Origin: Camarhynchus parvulus
Taxonomy: Eukaryota > Chordata > Aves > Passeriformes > Thraupidae
NCBI RefSeq assembly: GCF_901933205.1
Contig: NC_044600.1
Span: 3,634,501 to 3,698,500 of the forward strand
Direction of reading: 5' to 3'
DNA: 64,000 nucleotides
Shown: positions 12,101 to 25,194 of the stretch, in pieces
How the letters are laid out: each line of letters opens with the position of its first letter
How positions within the stretch are numbered: position 1 is the first letter of the stretch
Translations under genes and position numbers: made by a program
Notes under the pieces: generated by a model
The model's database searches: none
Seen by the model: only the letters and a program-made list of their open reading frames with translations
Told to the model about the DNA's origin: nothing

Positions 12101-13784
12101 GTGAGGACTGCAGGGTGGATTTCTCATTTTAGCAACATCAATACACAAAATAACCACAAAATAGAGATGAAGTTCACTTATCCCGAGTTACTGCCTAGGA
12201 TTTACTTGCATGGCTTTCTAATAATATAAATAAGCATCTAACTTTGGGAACAAAACTAAAGAATTTGAACTCTATTTGACTGATAAAGTTTGGGGGGGAA
12301 AAATGTCAGAAAAAGGCTTTTCAGCAAGAGTCTCATCAGTTCTTAATTTCTGTGCAAACAAGTGGTGTGCAATGATTATAGAATTGTTTTTGTTGGTCAG
12401 AGGGTTTTGCAAGAAGACATCTGGGGTGGTTTTTGAATAAGACATCAGAGTTTGGATTGCTCTCCATAAATGTGTCCTGTGCAATCCACATTTCAATGCC
12501 AAGGTACAAAGCATCACCCATAAAAGCAGCCCACTGTTATTGCTATAAAAATGTTACAGAATCAACACACAGACATTTACAATCAGCCAGCTGAAACATT
12601 CTCTTCATGGACTTGGGTCATGGAGAGACAGTTCTGGAGTGGTTTGTGCTGAAATCTCATGGGCAAATTGAAATATGCTTAAAACCTTAAATAAGTGCAT
12701 AGTAAATTGGGAATTTTAGTAATTTATTGGTATTGATACAGTATCAGCAAGCTCTAGCAATTTTTTTTCAAATAATTTTATTTTCTTCAGTCCCAATGAA
12801 AGTTGTCCATGACTTAAAATTTAGGCATTTTGTAAAAATATTTGTAGTGAAGTTCCATTCAGTGCCCACTGCAGAGATGAAATTCATGGAGCACAGATTA
12901 TAGGAGTGTTTCAAAAATATATTACTGTATTTTCAGCTTAATTATATTGGTCTGAACTGAAGTCATTTTTATATTTGCAAAGAATTTTTAGTATTTTCCC
13001 TACTTTGTTTTTTGCTTACCTAAATTTCTTGAGCAACCCTACTACAAGATGGATGATTGTCAGAATAATAACTTGCATTATTGAAAATAATATGAAATAT
13101 AAGCATTCATGTTGCTTCTGTACACCAGTGGCTGGATTTGCTTTAAAAGAACAAAAAAGAAATTTTCATTTCTGAACCATTTTAAACCAAGCTATAGAGG
13201 TATAAGTAGTTTAAAAATTTATTTTATAAAATTATTATGGTTCCATCAGCAAAGGAAAAGACAACTGGAGAAAATTGGCCCAACCTGCAAAATGTCTGCA
13301 TTTATAAAGAAAGGAATAGAAAAGAAAAAGCAAATATGATTGGATATAAAAGAAAAGGTAGAAGTTAAGAAACTGAGCTCCAAAATCAAAGAGTGCCTTT
13401 TCTGTAAAATTTGGGATCAAAGACTTTCTTTGCCATATTAGAAGGATTCTTGCAATGAACTTAACTTTCTGTGACATTGGGCCAAAAGCGTTTTGCACAG
13501 GCAAAATATTTTTACAGGAGATTCTGACAAACACAATTTTTGTGCTATTTTATAAACAGTCATGTGAATACTTGTTCTTTGGAGATCTAAGGGCAGGGGT
13601 TTTCCCTGAAGAGCAGGAAAACAAAGTGCCCCTTTATGTAAGAACGCTGGTTCATTCAGGGGGAAACTAAATATCACAGGGAAGAGTGTCAGAGAGCTGG
13701 CTGTAGGCACAGCAAAACCAGGAAAAGTAGCAGTGAAATGTCTTTCATCTGCCTCCACAATTAATGTCCGGGGAGGTAGAGTTC
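9119..13784. other. Non-coding stretch, no gene seen
   Basis: Mostly AT-rich sequence with poly-A and poly-T runs. A pure-purine tract lies at 9448-9494, and a GC-richer islet at about 10620-10860 has open frames on both strands but no recognisable motif or splice context. No repeat family was identified by eye. Confidence 0.6.
9448..9494 (+). repeat. Homopurine tract with (GAG)n core
   Basis: This 47-base run contains only A and G on the plus strand: A9, GGGAAGGGG, AAAA, then six GAG/AGG-type repeats and a final AAAG. Such tracts can adopt triplex DNA. The Glu-rich frame it creates on the plus strand (within 9279-9590) and the Pro/Phe-rich frame on the minus strand (9289-9519) are by-products. 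Confidence 0.8.
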
Positions 13785-13996
13785 AAAAATAATAGTTAAA
13801 AAATAATAGTTAAAAAATAATAGTTTAAAAATTAATAATAGTTTAAAAAATAGTTAAAAATAATAGTTAAAAATAATAGTTAAAAATAATAGTTAAAAAT
13901 AATAGTTAAAAATAATAGTTAATAATAATAGTTAAAAATAACAGTTAAAAATAGTTTTAAAAAGTTTAAAATAGTTTAAAATTGTTAAAAATAATT
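13785..13996. repeat. Minisatellite, 13-base unit AAAAATAATAGTT
   Basis: About 13 to 15 copies of AAAAATAATAGTT and shortened variants follow one another. The central copies (about 13855-13945) are nearly identical, while the first copies vary in A-run length and the last ones decay to TTTAAAATAG-type units. Homogeneous centre and degenerate edges are typical of tandem arrays that grow and shrink by slippage or unequal exchange. Confidence 0.92.
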
Positions 13997-16404
13997 TGGT
14001 TATTGTCACTAAAATTCTCGATTTCCCTCTTTCAGAGCAGGTTTGTTGATGGTGACAATGTCTCAGCAGGAAGGGCACTTCAGAAGCTCAGGCCAGTGTC
14101 CAGGATGAGCCTAGAATTAATCCTTCCCAGAGATTTCCCAGCTGGCAGCAGCTCGCTCTCCCCAGGGCAGATGTGGGATGTGCCTTTCTTTGGTAACTTT
14201 GGATGGATTTTTCTTCCATGAACTCACTCAGCTCCTTCAACAGACCAAGTGAAGCTGTTTCACTCCAGGTGTGACATTTTAGTTTATTTTAGTACAAATA
14301 AGTGCCATGCTGGCTTCACAGGACAGCCATCCCCACACAGAAAGCCCAGCCTGAATTCAGCTTTATATTTGTAAAGAATATAAATATATTTTCCAGGGGC
14401 TCCAGCATCCCTGATTCCTTCATTCCAGCAGGTCCCTGACTGACCTGACCAAGCAGATTTTGTCCCTGTGCCCACATCCCTGACCTGCATCATTCTGAAA
14501 TGCAATGCCAGCCTGGTTTTCTAACCCAGAATTGGAATTTTTCATCATGTCCCATATTGCTATTTGCATTAAAATCCAAACTCTGATTAATGGCATAAGA
14601 ATTGTAATTGCTAAAATTGAATTTAAAATGTTCATTGAAAGAGCTGGAGCACAAAGAAATTGCTTTGTTTTGAGCTGCTACCAGAACATTGTGATTTAGA
14701 ATTAGGGAATAACCCTTTACATCCTTTGCATAATTTTAATGGTAAATTTTGGACTGAAGTGATGGAGCAGATGCTCAGTGGTAGATATTAGAGTTATTTT
14801 TTAAATTGTTGCCCCTCATTCCCTCAGGTGTGTGGGAGATCTAACAAGGTGCTTTAGGTGCCCTTCCCTCACTGAGGTACCTGCTGTACTGGTGTCCCAC
14901 CAGATCATCTGATAGCCAGAGAAAACCTTTAAATTGGCTCCTGAATTCATGCCAGCTCTGAAATACTCTATATTCTCTGCTTGTTTCCTGCACTCTGTCC
15001 TTTCCTCAGCCCATCCATCCCTCATTTTCCTTTAATCACTTGCAGAAGCTTATTTTTTTCAAGATAGAGAGGGGTCCTTTTTAAACAGCATCTTAAGGTT
15101 CCCAAATCCCAGTTCAGAATTAAAAACCATAATAGCATTCTGGAGTAATTTTATGGCTCCTGATAGATTACAATTAGTGATCAAACTGTGCTGGTGCACT
15201 GCATTGTCAGCCAGCTTTTATCTCTGGTAAACAGCTCTGTAATTAGGATTTCATGGATCACAATAAGTCCCAGATTTTACTTACACATTTTGAGGTTGAT
15301 GTTTTCTTCCTTGGGTTATAAATTTATGTGAAAGTCTGGAGTTACAAGTAGAAAATTGAAACAGAAAATCAAATTTCCTAAGAATGCAGAGTCAGGTGTC
15401 AATCCCTGATTTGGGTAGGGAGGTTTTGACTCCCCCCTTTGTGGTGATTCCAGAAGGTGCCTCGTGATCCATTTGTTCATTAGAAACTATTTTTAGAAGT
15501 TGTTGGAAGTGCAGACCAGAATTCCCTCTGTGCACGTATATTTCAAAGCTGATCCAATATATACATAGAGGTTTTCTTTTATTATTCCATGAGCTGCATT
15601 TTATTCCAGAGACTATGGGGTATTTAATATTAGAGAAAAGAGAAATTTCTCTTTGTATTTTTTTTCATATTCATATATTTACTGAACCTCTTTAAACACC
15701 CAAGTATTACAATTTCGAAGTCTCTTGTCTTTTTCAAAATACCAAGGACACCAAGAAAACTTTGACTGTAACATTTCTCCTGAAATGGAACTATGTATTT
15801 TTCTAAAGCACAGCACACTATTAAATGAACTTGCAATATTTTTGGGGATATTATGACAAAGTATGGACTATTCTAGATAAATTACTGACATAGCAACAAC
15901 TGAGACACTGAAATTCAGATTGCTTTTGAATATACAACTATTTTTAACCCATAAAGGCAGGGATTATGAAGGACAAATAGCCTTGCTTGACACTGTATCA
16001 TCATAGGTTGCTCCTATTAGCTCTTCTAATAATTCATTGTTTTTAAAATGACACCTCAGACATTCACACCAATCACTCAGCTTGGCCAGCAAGGCTCATT
16101 TCTCATGTATGGATGAAAAAAACCAGGAATTAAATTAGAAAGCTGTGCTAGCTAGGAAATATTTTACTCACATGAGAATCTTGTAAAAGCAGCTCTCTGG
16201 TAAAAGAGAGCAGCAGCAAATCATGAAATAGATAATGAGTGATAATTTGCCATAAATGAATGGCAGGCTTCAGGAACACACTTAAAGAGAATTGGACATT
16301 TGCAAGATTTTTAGCAAAATTAAATTACCTGAACACTTTTAGATAGCCATGGGTGTTGTTTAGAAAGTGAAAATCAAGTGAATAATAATCAAGAGGGATA
16401 ATAC
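13997..16404. other. Non-coding stretch, no gene seen
   Basis: About 14036-14220 follows a pyrimidine-rich run ending in AG and is open for about 60 codons, but it has no recognisable domain, and I do not call it an exon. No repeat family or RNA gene was recognised in the remainder. Confidence 0.6.
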
Positions 16405-16570
16405 TGTTATTATTATTAATAATAATATTAAGTATTACTATATATTATGTCATTATATATAATTATTAAATAACTATTTAAATATATTTGATACATCAAT
16501 TATTATATAATATTAATATTTAGTAATAATAATAATAATAATATTATAATAATAATAATAATAATAATAT
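16405..16570. repeat. AT-only trinucleotide repeat, (TTA)n/(TAA)n with interruptions
   Basis: The tract starts with TTATTATTATTAATAATAAT, itself a palindrome, passes through about 100 bases of irregular A+T sequence, and ends in (AAT)n blocks at about 16523-16570. Bases other than A and T are rare. It can form cruciform or slipped structures and is likely polymorphic in length. Confidence 0.92.
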
Positions 16571-17917
16571 AACTTTGTCACCTCCTGGGAGGTTCAGGGA
16601 TAAGTGATGCAGGTGACACTGACATTTGCTTCCTCAGGAAAATTAACCTCATATTTACACCAGAATGTGGGTGAGATTTTACAGAAGCTTCGCTCTGCTC
16701 CCAGGATTCCTGCCTGCTCCAAACGAAACTCTGTCAGCCACATTTTGCCTCTTTTGGCTCCTCTTAATGATTAAATAAGACTTCATTATAATGGCTAATC
16801 TTTAAATTAATTCAATTCAATACTTACCATTTTACTTAAATCAGAGACAGGAGCAAAGGGGAAGAGCATCAATATTTTAGCAGGCATGGAGCACAGAAAT
16901 TTCATAAATAAATGACCCATTGGTACATAACAAATCCCTACAGACTATATCCTGTTGTACAGCCTTACAATTTAAATAATTGACTAAAAGAGCATTCCTA
17001 AAATAAAACAAGCTTGCTTAGAGGAGTTTAGAAGCAGAGATGGAATGATTTTTAAAAATTGACCAGAAGATATTTAATTTAAAAAGAAAATTTCTCACCT
17101 GTCAGGTTTCACAGACATATTGAATTGCAGTCTAAAGTTTGTACAAATTCATATAGTACAAGACAAATTTCTTTTAACTATGAAGTATTTTAGTGTTAGG
17201 CTCAGTGTGGGAGAAAATTTATATAATACATTTTTAGTTTTCTAAAGAACTTCTTTAAAGATGAGAAAGTTGTCTCATCTAAAGCAAAAATATTTTGTCA
17301 CTTGGAGATCTACTGATTCTGCTTAGGAAAATCTTTTTTACAGGAAAACAGGTAGGCTACAATTTTCTTTTTAATTCTTATTAGCCATTGGATATTCACT
17401 TCTTTTGTAGTTGTCAAGTGTTTGGAAGAAACTCATTACTATTTACCTGGATTCACAGGAGCCTTTACATGATGAAAAATGAAACAGCTTTCAAAACAGA
17501 AACTTTGAAGCTTTCACTTGTGACAAAGGTATCAAATAGCAGTTCTGTAGGAAATCTGATTTTTTTTAAAAAATCGAGTTTTATATATTTTTTTTGTTTC
17601 ATTGGGTATTCTCTGTATCAGGATACAATTCTTTCTTTTTAATGTTTTATCCCCAGAAGAAGAAACAAGAACCACCTGTGCAAAACAAGCAAATATACCA
17701 TTCCCTATTCATCGTTAACCAATAGACTTGGGAAATTTTGGCAGGGAGCTTGAAAAGCCCACAGCTTATCCCTGTGGGCAAACAGGGCTGGCTGCTAGCT
17801 CAGGAGGGAAGATCTGTGCAGTTTGTCCCTGGGAAATCTGTTTGAAAAGCAAAGTACGTTGGAACCACAGGGAATTTTCCTGGACTGCACAATTCGAGGC
17901 TGTTTGCATTATCAAAG
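16571..17917. other. Non-coding stretch, no gene seen
   Basis: AT-rich DNA with scattered A and T runs (for example about 17561-17600). I see no exon, RNA gene or recognisable repeat. Confidence 0.6.
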
Positions 17918-18106
17918 GTAATAATACACTGGACAGGGAATAAATAATACACTGGACATTTAGCTACAGGGAATAATGCATTGGACATTTTAGCACTCCA
18001 AATATTGATGAGATTAGTGTAAATTCTCTACAAGGAATAATGCACTGGGAATAATACACTGGACATTTAGCACTCCAAATATTGATGAGATCAGTGTAAA
18101 TTCTCA
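17918..18106. repeat. Nested tandem duplication, core AATAATRCAYTGGACA
   Basis: Two long copies, 17969-18028 and 18047-18105, match over about 60 bases with a few substitutions and one T-run length change; both read through ATTTTAGCACTCCAAATATT and into GTGTAAATTCTC. Shorter partial copies of the first 15 to 30 bases occur at about 17917-17936, 17937-17968 and 18032-18048. The pattern suggests a short unit that duplicated first and a longer unit that duplicated later. Confidence 0.9.
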
Positions 18107-19370
18107 CTGCTCTGTAGTATTTTCCACCTCCTAGTAAAGAGTCTGTTAGAAAGGAGGAATCATTGGGTTTCTTAGTTTGTGTAAAGAGAGTTCAGTTCCT
18201 GGAGGAACAGCTCTAAAGTCTTAGGTTGGAAAGGATCGAGTCCAGTGTTTGATCTTGTATGGATCTGGATTTTGCACTGATCTCTGAGCTGAGCCAAGCT
18301 GAGCCCACCCCACTTCAGCCCTGGTGTGCTCATCCCACCTCTATCTGTGGGTCCAGGTTTGTTCTTCACCAGAAAAACCCTCCCAAGAGAGGAATGGTCC
18401 ACAGGGTGGAGAGGGGTTAGGAGGCCTTTTCTCTCTCTATGTTTATTAAATCTTTCCATCCATGTAAGGGCCCCAGCAGAAGGCACAGCCTCTTTTTAGT
18501 TCTGTGAGGTCACAGGAAAAAGAAAAATCAGCTTCACAGGTGCATGTTATTAGACACACAAAGCACTTGTTAACAGAAAATGTGAGATGGCTCACATTTA
18601 TCAAAATTATCCCTGACGTTTCCTTTTGCTCAGCTGAAAACAATATTTTAAGCTCCCAGAGCAACACGTAATGTGTGAGGGGGGAAAAGAAAACCCTAAA
18701 CCACAACCACATTTGTTTTTTACAAAGGACACCCAAAGGAATATGTGGTGAATAAGTTGTGCTTGTGGTAAAGACCAGAGTTGTCCAAAGAGCCGTGTTT
18801 CAGATGTGCTTATTACAATTAAGTGGATTTTAAAAATTTTTAGCTATATTTCCAATATACTGATAGCTAGGGACTCTCATACCTCTGAAAACATAAAAAT
18901 CATAATCCTGATGTTCTGTTATTGACAAAATAGCCATTGTGCCATGGACAAGGCAAACACAAATGTGGCCATTATTCTCCCATCTGTGGTTTCAGCCTCG
19001 TGGCAAAAGGGGCTATTTTAGGGATGAACAATCCAACCCTGGTCAATTAGAGGGCCCTGTACTAAAACTGCAAATAGAAGGGTGCTTTAGACACAGTTTC
19101 AGGGATTGTTTTGTCTGTTAATTATTTACTTGAAAACTCTGCCTGAAAGACACTTTTTTCCTCCCTGGAGACTGCTATTGTGATGCTAATAAGTATCTGT
19201 ACTTTGTTTGTGTGTTAATTGAACGCTGTCACTACAAAATTTAACTTGGATAGCTCATTCTCAAGATGATGTGTATCAATAAATAAAATATGGTACCTAA
19301 AACAAAAGCAGTTTTGCTTGCAGAGAAAGAGAGAAGACGAGCTTTAAAAAGAAGTCATTTAGTAATTGCA
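18107..19370. other. Non-coding stretch; weak CR1-like fragment
   Basis: TTAGGTTGGAAAGGATCGAG at about 18221-18240 followed by TCCAGTG resembles the avian CR1 3' end in minus orientation (usual form: TTGGAAGGGACC, ATCGAGTCCAA). The match stops after about 35 bases, so I rate the CR1 reading weak. No gene was recognised. Confidence 0.4.
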
Positions 19371-19660
19371 TGATGTATTAAGGCTAATAAATCTGCTTAA
19401 TTGTCACATTTGCCTTAAATTAATAATTTATATCAACATTTGGTGTGGGCAGATATGATGAATATTTTTATGTTGCGATAATGCTGGAAAGTGGCACTTT
19501 GAACGCTTTAAAAACCAATTAATTGCAAGTCCTGTCTGGTTTTACACATTTGCGGTAGTAACCGCATAAACAAAGGTGAGAAAATTTCACAGAAGCTGGT
19601 AGGAAGGACATTGAAGCCATTAAAGCCTCGCAGAGCATTGATGGTGCTGATCAGATGAGT
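19371..19660. promoter_or_regulatory. Candidate non-coding regulatory segment with inverted RUNX-type sites
   Basis: This unique-looking segment lacks repeat signatures and keeps several CpGs in a CpG-poor neighbourhood (TTGCGATAA, GAACGC, TGCGGT, ACCGCA). TGCGGT (19551-19556) and ACCGCA (19561-19566) form a perfect inverted pair 4 bases apart and match the RUNX consensus (TGYGGT). CCAATTAATTGC (about 19515-19526) is a homeodomain-type TAATTA site and CTTTGAACG (about 19497-19505) is LEF/TCF-like. All of this is motif resemblance. Conservation across birds would be the deciding evidence. Confidence 0.35.
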
Positions 19661-22600
19661 TAGTGCCGTGCCAGGCTGTGCCTGCTGCTGGGGCAGCTCA
19701 TCAGCACCAGCTCCTCACCTGGAGAACTTCACCACCCCTGGGCTTTGCTGTTTTCTGTGAGCTGGAGGGGACAGCAAAGCTGCTCCATCTGACCCCAGTG
19801 TGTGATTTGGGACTGGCTGCATCCTCTGCTGTCCCTCTGTCACAACTGGACCTCCCTGCAGCCTGCTCCCACCTCCTGCTCTCACCACAAACACTGCAGA
19901 GACTCACTTTTTTTTTAAATTCATTTTTTAATATGTTTACATATCGTTTACCATAAAGTAAGTGCAACGCTTCAGAAATAGCAATGTGTTTATCACAGGT
20001 TTACTGGGAAAACCTGTTTGGAGTGATTTGTAGGTTGCTGCCTCCCTTGGTCTGGCCTAGGGAAGCTCATGGCTCCTCTGCTAATGGCCTGACTCTTCTC
20101 CTGCTGTTCCCATCCTCCTCCACCTCACTTTACATCCTAATGGTGTACATCTGTTACTGGACAGATTGCACAAGATGAACATAAGGCACTCTTTTCCAGG
20201 GTCAGCTAAATTGCCAAGCTAGGTCCACTTAGGCTATTGAAATGTATGTTCAAAATTCCAGAAATTCTACTAATGACAGATATCTCTGTCATATTCTGCT
20301 GCATAATAATTATACTTATCCAGGCCGGTGTGAGGTCAGAATAAAAACATTGTTTCAGTATCAGGGATATACTGGTGTAAGGAATAAGTGTGATAATCTG
20401 GGGGTTTTGTGATTTCAGAAATGGTGATTTTAAATGTTCATATTCAAACTTACTTTGTTTAGAGCGCTTAGGAAGTTTGGAACGAGCTGTTTTGGAGTTT
20501 ACATGTCTTGAAATGTTGTTTTCAAAAGCTCTGGCCGTGTTTGAGGAGTCAGCAGATGTTAACAATTAGGAAAAGATAAAAAAGAAACTGGGGTACCTCT
20601 TGGCCCCACTGTTCTTTGTGTGTACATGTGTTTCCTGAGATTTTTATTTTTTTTTAGCTGTGGGATTAGTGCAGAGTAACAAGGACTGATTTGTCTTGGT
20701 TCCGCACTGTGGAGTCGGACAAGGAACTGTCGCAACACATGGCTTTCAAATGAGTTGATTGTAGACATATTGTCTGTCAGTCAAAACTACAATATTGTAA
20801 TTAGAGCAGGCCCTGTGTCTCCATACGTGCTTCAGATGGCAATGAAATAATCTCAGGAGTGAGCTATGGGGATGCTGCAGTGTGGATCAAAGCTTATTTC
20901 CTTCTCTACTGAAAATTTTAACTAATTCACAGTTGGAATTACTGGAAAAATCATATTTTATCCTGTCATTCTTCTAGAGTCTTTGTAGTTTTGAAAGCTG
21001 AAGTGTAATATTACACAGGTGTAATATTTGTCAGTAACAATATATCAAATTAATGTGTTGGAAAACCCTGAGAAGCTCAAGGAAGTTCTCTCTATTTGTC
21101 CTGATTCCTGTGACTGACTCAGTTGGTCATTCTGCTTGAAATGGGATTTGGTGGTGATGCTGCAGAGTTGATTTTTATATTTCAGTTCATGTACTAGAAG
21201 TCCATAGGATAAAGCTTGTACAGGTCTACTCCAAACATGGAGAGGATGGATATTCAGGATTGTGGATGGAGTACAATAAGTATGTAAGAAAAAGGTATTG
21301 TTTGGATGCTCCAGAAAAAAAAACAAATGTGAGGAAGAGAGGAAATTCTGCTGACATAAAACAAAGCTCCCTTGTTACAGACATTGCCTGTTTTATTCAC
21401 TGATGTGTCACAAAAAGCAGATTTACTTCCAGATTCTGCCTGACTCTGGGTCCTGTGACAAGGGAGATGGAAGGAAGATGTTTCATTTAAATAAGGAAAT
21501 CTTGTTTAACAATTGATAATAGATAAATAGGAATAATAGAAATTAGGACCAAAACAGCAGCGTGGCTCTGGTAGAGCTGATGCTGGTCATGTCCTCGTTG
21601 GTCTGCATAAAACTTACAGAAAAATGAATGTTTTCTGGCTATTGTATTCACCTGGAGGGGAGCCAAGGAGCTCCAGAAAAGCTACAAGATAAAAGTAAAC
21701 CCCTGAGAAGGGAAAAAAATAATTTAAAAGAAAAATGGGGACTCAGAAGGAGAACTGGGTTAGTCCCAGAGTTACTCCCAGTTCACCCTGGGCACGAACT
21801 GGGATATTGTAAATTCTTTGGTTCTGTGAGGATCCCAAATTCATGTCAGTGGCACTGCTGATGAGTCAGACTTCTGATTTTGTGATTTACAGGAAAGTCA
21901 TTTGAAAAGTAGTGCCATATGGGATGATGCTTGATTTGTAATTCTAGAAGTTAACAATTCAGTCTCCTGCAAATCCTGAGTCTGTCAGGGATTTCTCAAG
22001 TGATGTGCAGCATAGAAAATGTCCACTTTTATTTTTCTATTCTGAGTTATTTTTTACAAATCAGCCCTGGCTTTACTGGCAGAGGACATGAAAGAGCAGG
22101 GTGGTACAAAGGAGGGAAAAGTTGGTTCATTCTGGGCCAGCACAGCCATTCCCAGAGTTCTTCCCCAACACTACTCCATCCACTCCTGAAAGCCAAAGTA
22201 ATATTAATACATTTTTTTAAATCCCTGTGTAAATTTGATTTTTCAATATTATCATATTCTGTATCTCTACATTCATCTGCATAAGGAGTTCAACCTGAAT
22301 TTAATGCCTCTGTAATAAAATCCCTTTTTCTCTGTGGTAGGGCATGGCTAGGGCAAGGGGTCTATCAGCCATGGCAAGGAAATTGAAATTTTGTTTTCTC
22401 CATAAATAAATGCATTCTTTTCAAAAGGGTTTTTAGACAGTCCATACTGTATTTTTTCTGATATTTTTAAAAACAGAAAGCACTTAAAAACTCCTTCTTT
22501 TATTTTACTACACTTATTATAGTTAAGATTTTAGGTTTTTCTTGGCCTGATAATTGACTTGGAAATCCAGGTTCTTGTAACTATCTTTTTTTCTTGGTGA

Positions 22601-25194
22601 GAAATAATGCTTAGGCATTTTTAGTCATTAATTTTGTATGAATAGGGGTTCTTTGCCCTGCACTTCCAAAATACATGCCATTTCTGGTACTCTAAAAGTA
22701 TGTTTGATATCAGAAAATAAAACTGTGACTGTGCCAGCGTGTGGTGGCAGCGAAACAGGTGGTGGATGGTGATGAGGAAATCTCCATCCCAGCCAAGCCT
22801 AAGCTGCCATGTTTGTTTTGTACAGATCTCTGTCTGCATGCTTGCTTCAGCCACCTAAAAATGTGATTTTTCTCTAGAGAATGGCAGCCTGTCTCCCCAG
22901 CCGGGCTCAGGGTGTCCACATCCACAGCAAGAAGCAGCTGCTGCCCAATTTCCATTGCCCTCCCATCCCTGTGGGAATTGACTCTTGAGGAGATAAGGAT
23001 GGGCTTGGCTGTTATCACTTGTGCTCATTGTTCCAGCCTGGTGCAGGGCTGGGTTTCAGAGCCTGTTCCAGCTGCCTCTTTGCTGTTTGCCAGGATTGAC
23101 CCCTGGAAATTCCCCAGGAGGTCAGCAATGGGGCAGAGGCTGCCCTGACACCACAGCAGCCCCAGCTCTTGCCAGCACTTTCCCCAGCCCTTTTCAGGAG
23201 ACTTTGTAATTCTCTTTCTCTCTTGGGTACACCTTGGAAGATCACCCAATAACTCTGGTATTTTCCTTTTTTCTGCCATACTTTTTTTTCATTGATTTGT
23301 TGTCTTGTTTCTCATGGAGAAATTACCTCTGGCAATGCCAGGGCAGTGCAGGAAATCTCTCATACCCATCCCTGGTGGTACAATCCCAGTGCCACCTTGG
23401 GACAGCACTGGTTGGTTGATTAATAATGTTGAGGGTACAAATTGTGGGAGGAAATCCTTGCCAGTGCTTTAAAAGAAGTCAGATTTCCAACATCAGTTAT
23501 GTCATAAAAATATTTGTGCTTTTCTCTCCTAAATTCATAGTTGGCTTAAGAGCTTCTGGCTTAGCTGACATCACTTCTTTCATTGCATCTTGTCCATTGA
23601 TACTTGTTCTTGCTGGGAATGCAGGGCTTCTTCTCAATCTCAGCACAGAAATCTTGCTTCAATTTCAAAGTGGACAAGAATTTAACTGTTTTTTAAAGTA
23701 TCTTTTTTTCCTGCACCACTGTTTTTTCCAGCTCTCTTCAGTTGGGCTCCATGTGATGGTTTTAGACATAACAGCTTCAGTTCGAGTTGCCTCCCTTCAA
23801 AGATTTGAAAATGTGCACAGATCTTGATCAACATAAATTAGCATGGCTCTGCCTTCTGTTATCAGTTATTCCAACTATATGAAACAATCTGTTTCTGTTT
23901 CAATATAAAATAAGATGGTGTGCACGTTTACAATACATAGCACTTCCAGACATAAGTGGGAATACCTGTTGAAGGGCTCTGTGAGTAAAGACAGCCTGTT
24001 AAGGATCTTTTTTATGCATGAGAGGAACATCCATGCAGTCACTGTGCTTGCAGGAACGTGTGGGACTGGTTTGGAATGCAGAACAACATTTCTGCACTGT
24101 GACATTGCCTTTTCCTTATTTATTTATTTATATATTTTTGCTGGGGGGTGAAAGGGTGAAGTGGTGATACCACATCATTATAATCCATGGGAATTCTGAC
24201 AATAATTCAAGGGATTCAGGACAAAGCTTACACTGGAAAAAACACCAGTGGGAAAGTAGGAGCCAAGAAGTGTCTGCATGGCTACCCTGCCATCCCTTTT
24301 CCTTACAGAAGTCTTGGGAAAGGAGGTTGCTGCCAATATTATTAATCTATATCTTGTGCTGGCACTTGGCTATCAGGATGTCTCTGACATTTGATGGGGT
24401 CTGGAACAAACTCCTTTTTTTGTAATAGAATTTTTATGTCTCTGACTAGCCAAGGAAAGGAAGAATGAATTTTGTGAGCACGGAGTAAATATAAACCAGA
24501 GCTTTTATTCTTTTCCAAACATTATTTTGCTTTTATTTTTGCTTTATAGCTAAAGGATGTCAGCAGCTCAGAGCGCACTTTTCCATCAATGTTCTTCACT
24601 CCAAAGTCTGAAATCTCTGGTTCTGTCTGTGCCACACTTTTTGCTGCTCCATGGGGTGAAATGTCACTGCCCACCAACTGAACACACAAAGTAGAAGTGA
24701 AATTGCACTTTCCTGAGTTATCCTGCATCATCTGCTTTGACCTCATGAGAATCAGCACATCTCCCTTCATTAACAGATTGTTTTAAAACAAAATATGATC
24801 TATTCATGGAGAATAATACCAGTATAGAGAATATATCTATTGATAAACTCAGCAGTCTTTGTTACAAGGTTTTCTACCTGAGCTCTGTTGGTAAATGAGT
24901 GCACAGAAGGATCTTGGAGTTTTAATTTTTTTTTCCTACTCCATTTATTTTTTATACCAGGCCCCAGTGGAGGCACCTGGAATATTACAGTTAAAGGCAG
25001 CCACAAAAATTTGATTATGTTTAACAAATCATTGCTATGCAGTAACAAGGTAAATTGGGTCCATAGAAATCATTTTCCTAGCATTTAGGAAATCTGTTGA
25101 TAGAGCAAAACACAAAAGAATAATCTGCAAGGTCTGTAATTTTGATGCTTTATAGTAGCTGAGGTATGTGAATAGATAAATTATCTACTGAGAC
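19661..25194. other. Non-coding stretch, no gene seen
   Basis: GC-richer islets at about 19660-19900 and 22890-23210 carry short open frames on both strands with no recognisable motif. A short ATTT run lies at about 24116-24137 and a palindrome at 21003-21028. The 133-codon open frame at 23426-23827 has no family resemblance and is not called a gene. Confidence 0.6.
21003..21028. repeat. Palindrome plus repeated half
   Basis: GTGTAATATTACAC (21003-21016) is a perfect 14-base palindrome. It is followed after AG by GTGTAATATT (21019-21028), so the right part also pairs with AATATTACAC as a 10-base hairpin with a 2-base spacer. Small enough to be chance, but tidy. Confidence 0.8.

Noticed and set aside
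14036..14220. Exon-like segment after a pyrimidine run ending in AG
   Set aside because: No recognisable protein domain and no matching neighbouring exon; such acceptor-like runs are frequent in T-rich DNA.
18215..18255. CR1 3' end
   Set aside because: Only about 35 bases resemble CR1, so it is mentioned as weak and not called as an element.
23426..23827. 133-codon plus-strand frame with hydrophobic segments
   Set aside because: Hydrophobicity follows from T-rich DNA; no motif or exon structure is visible.
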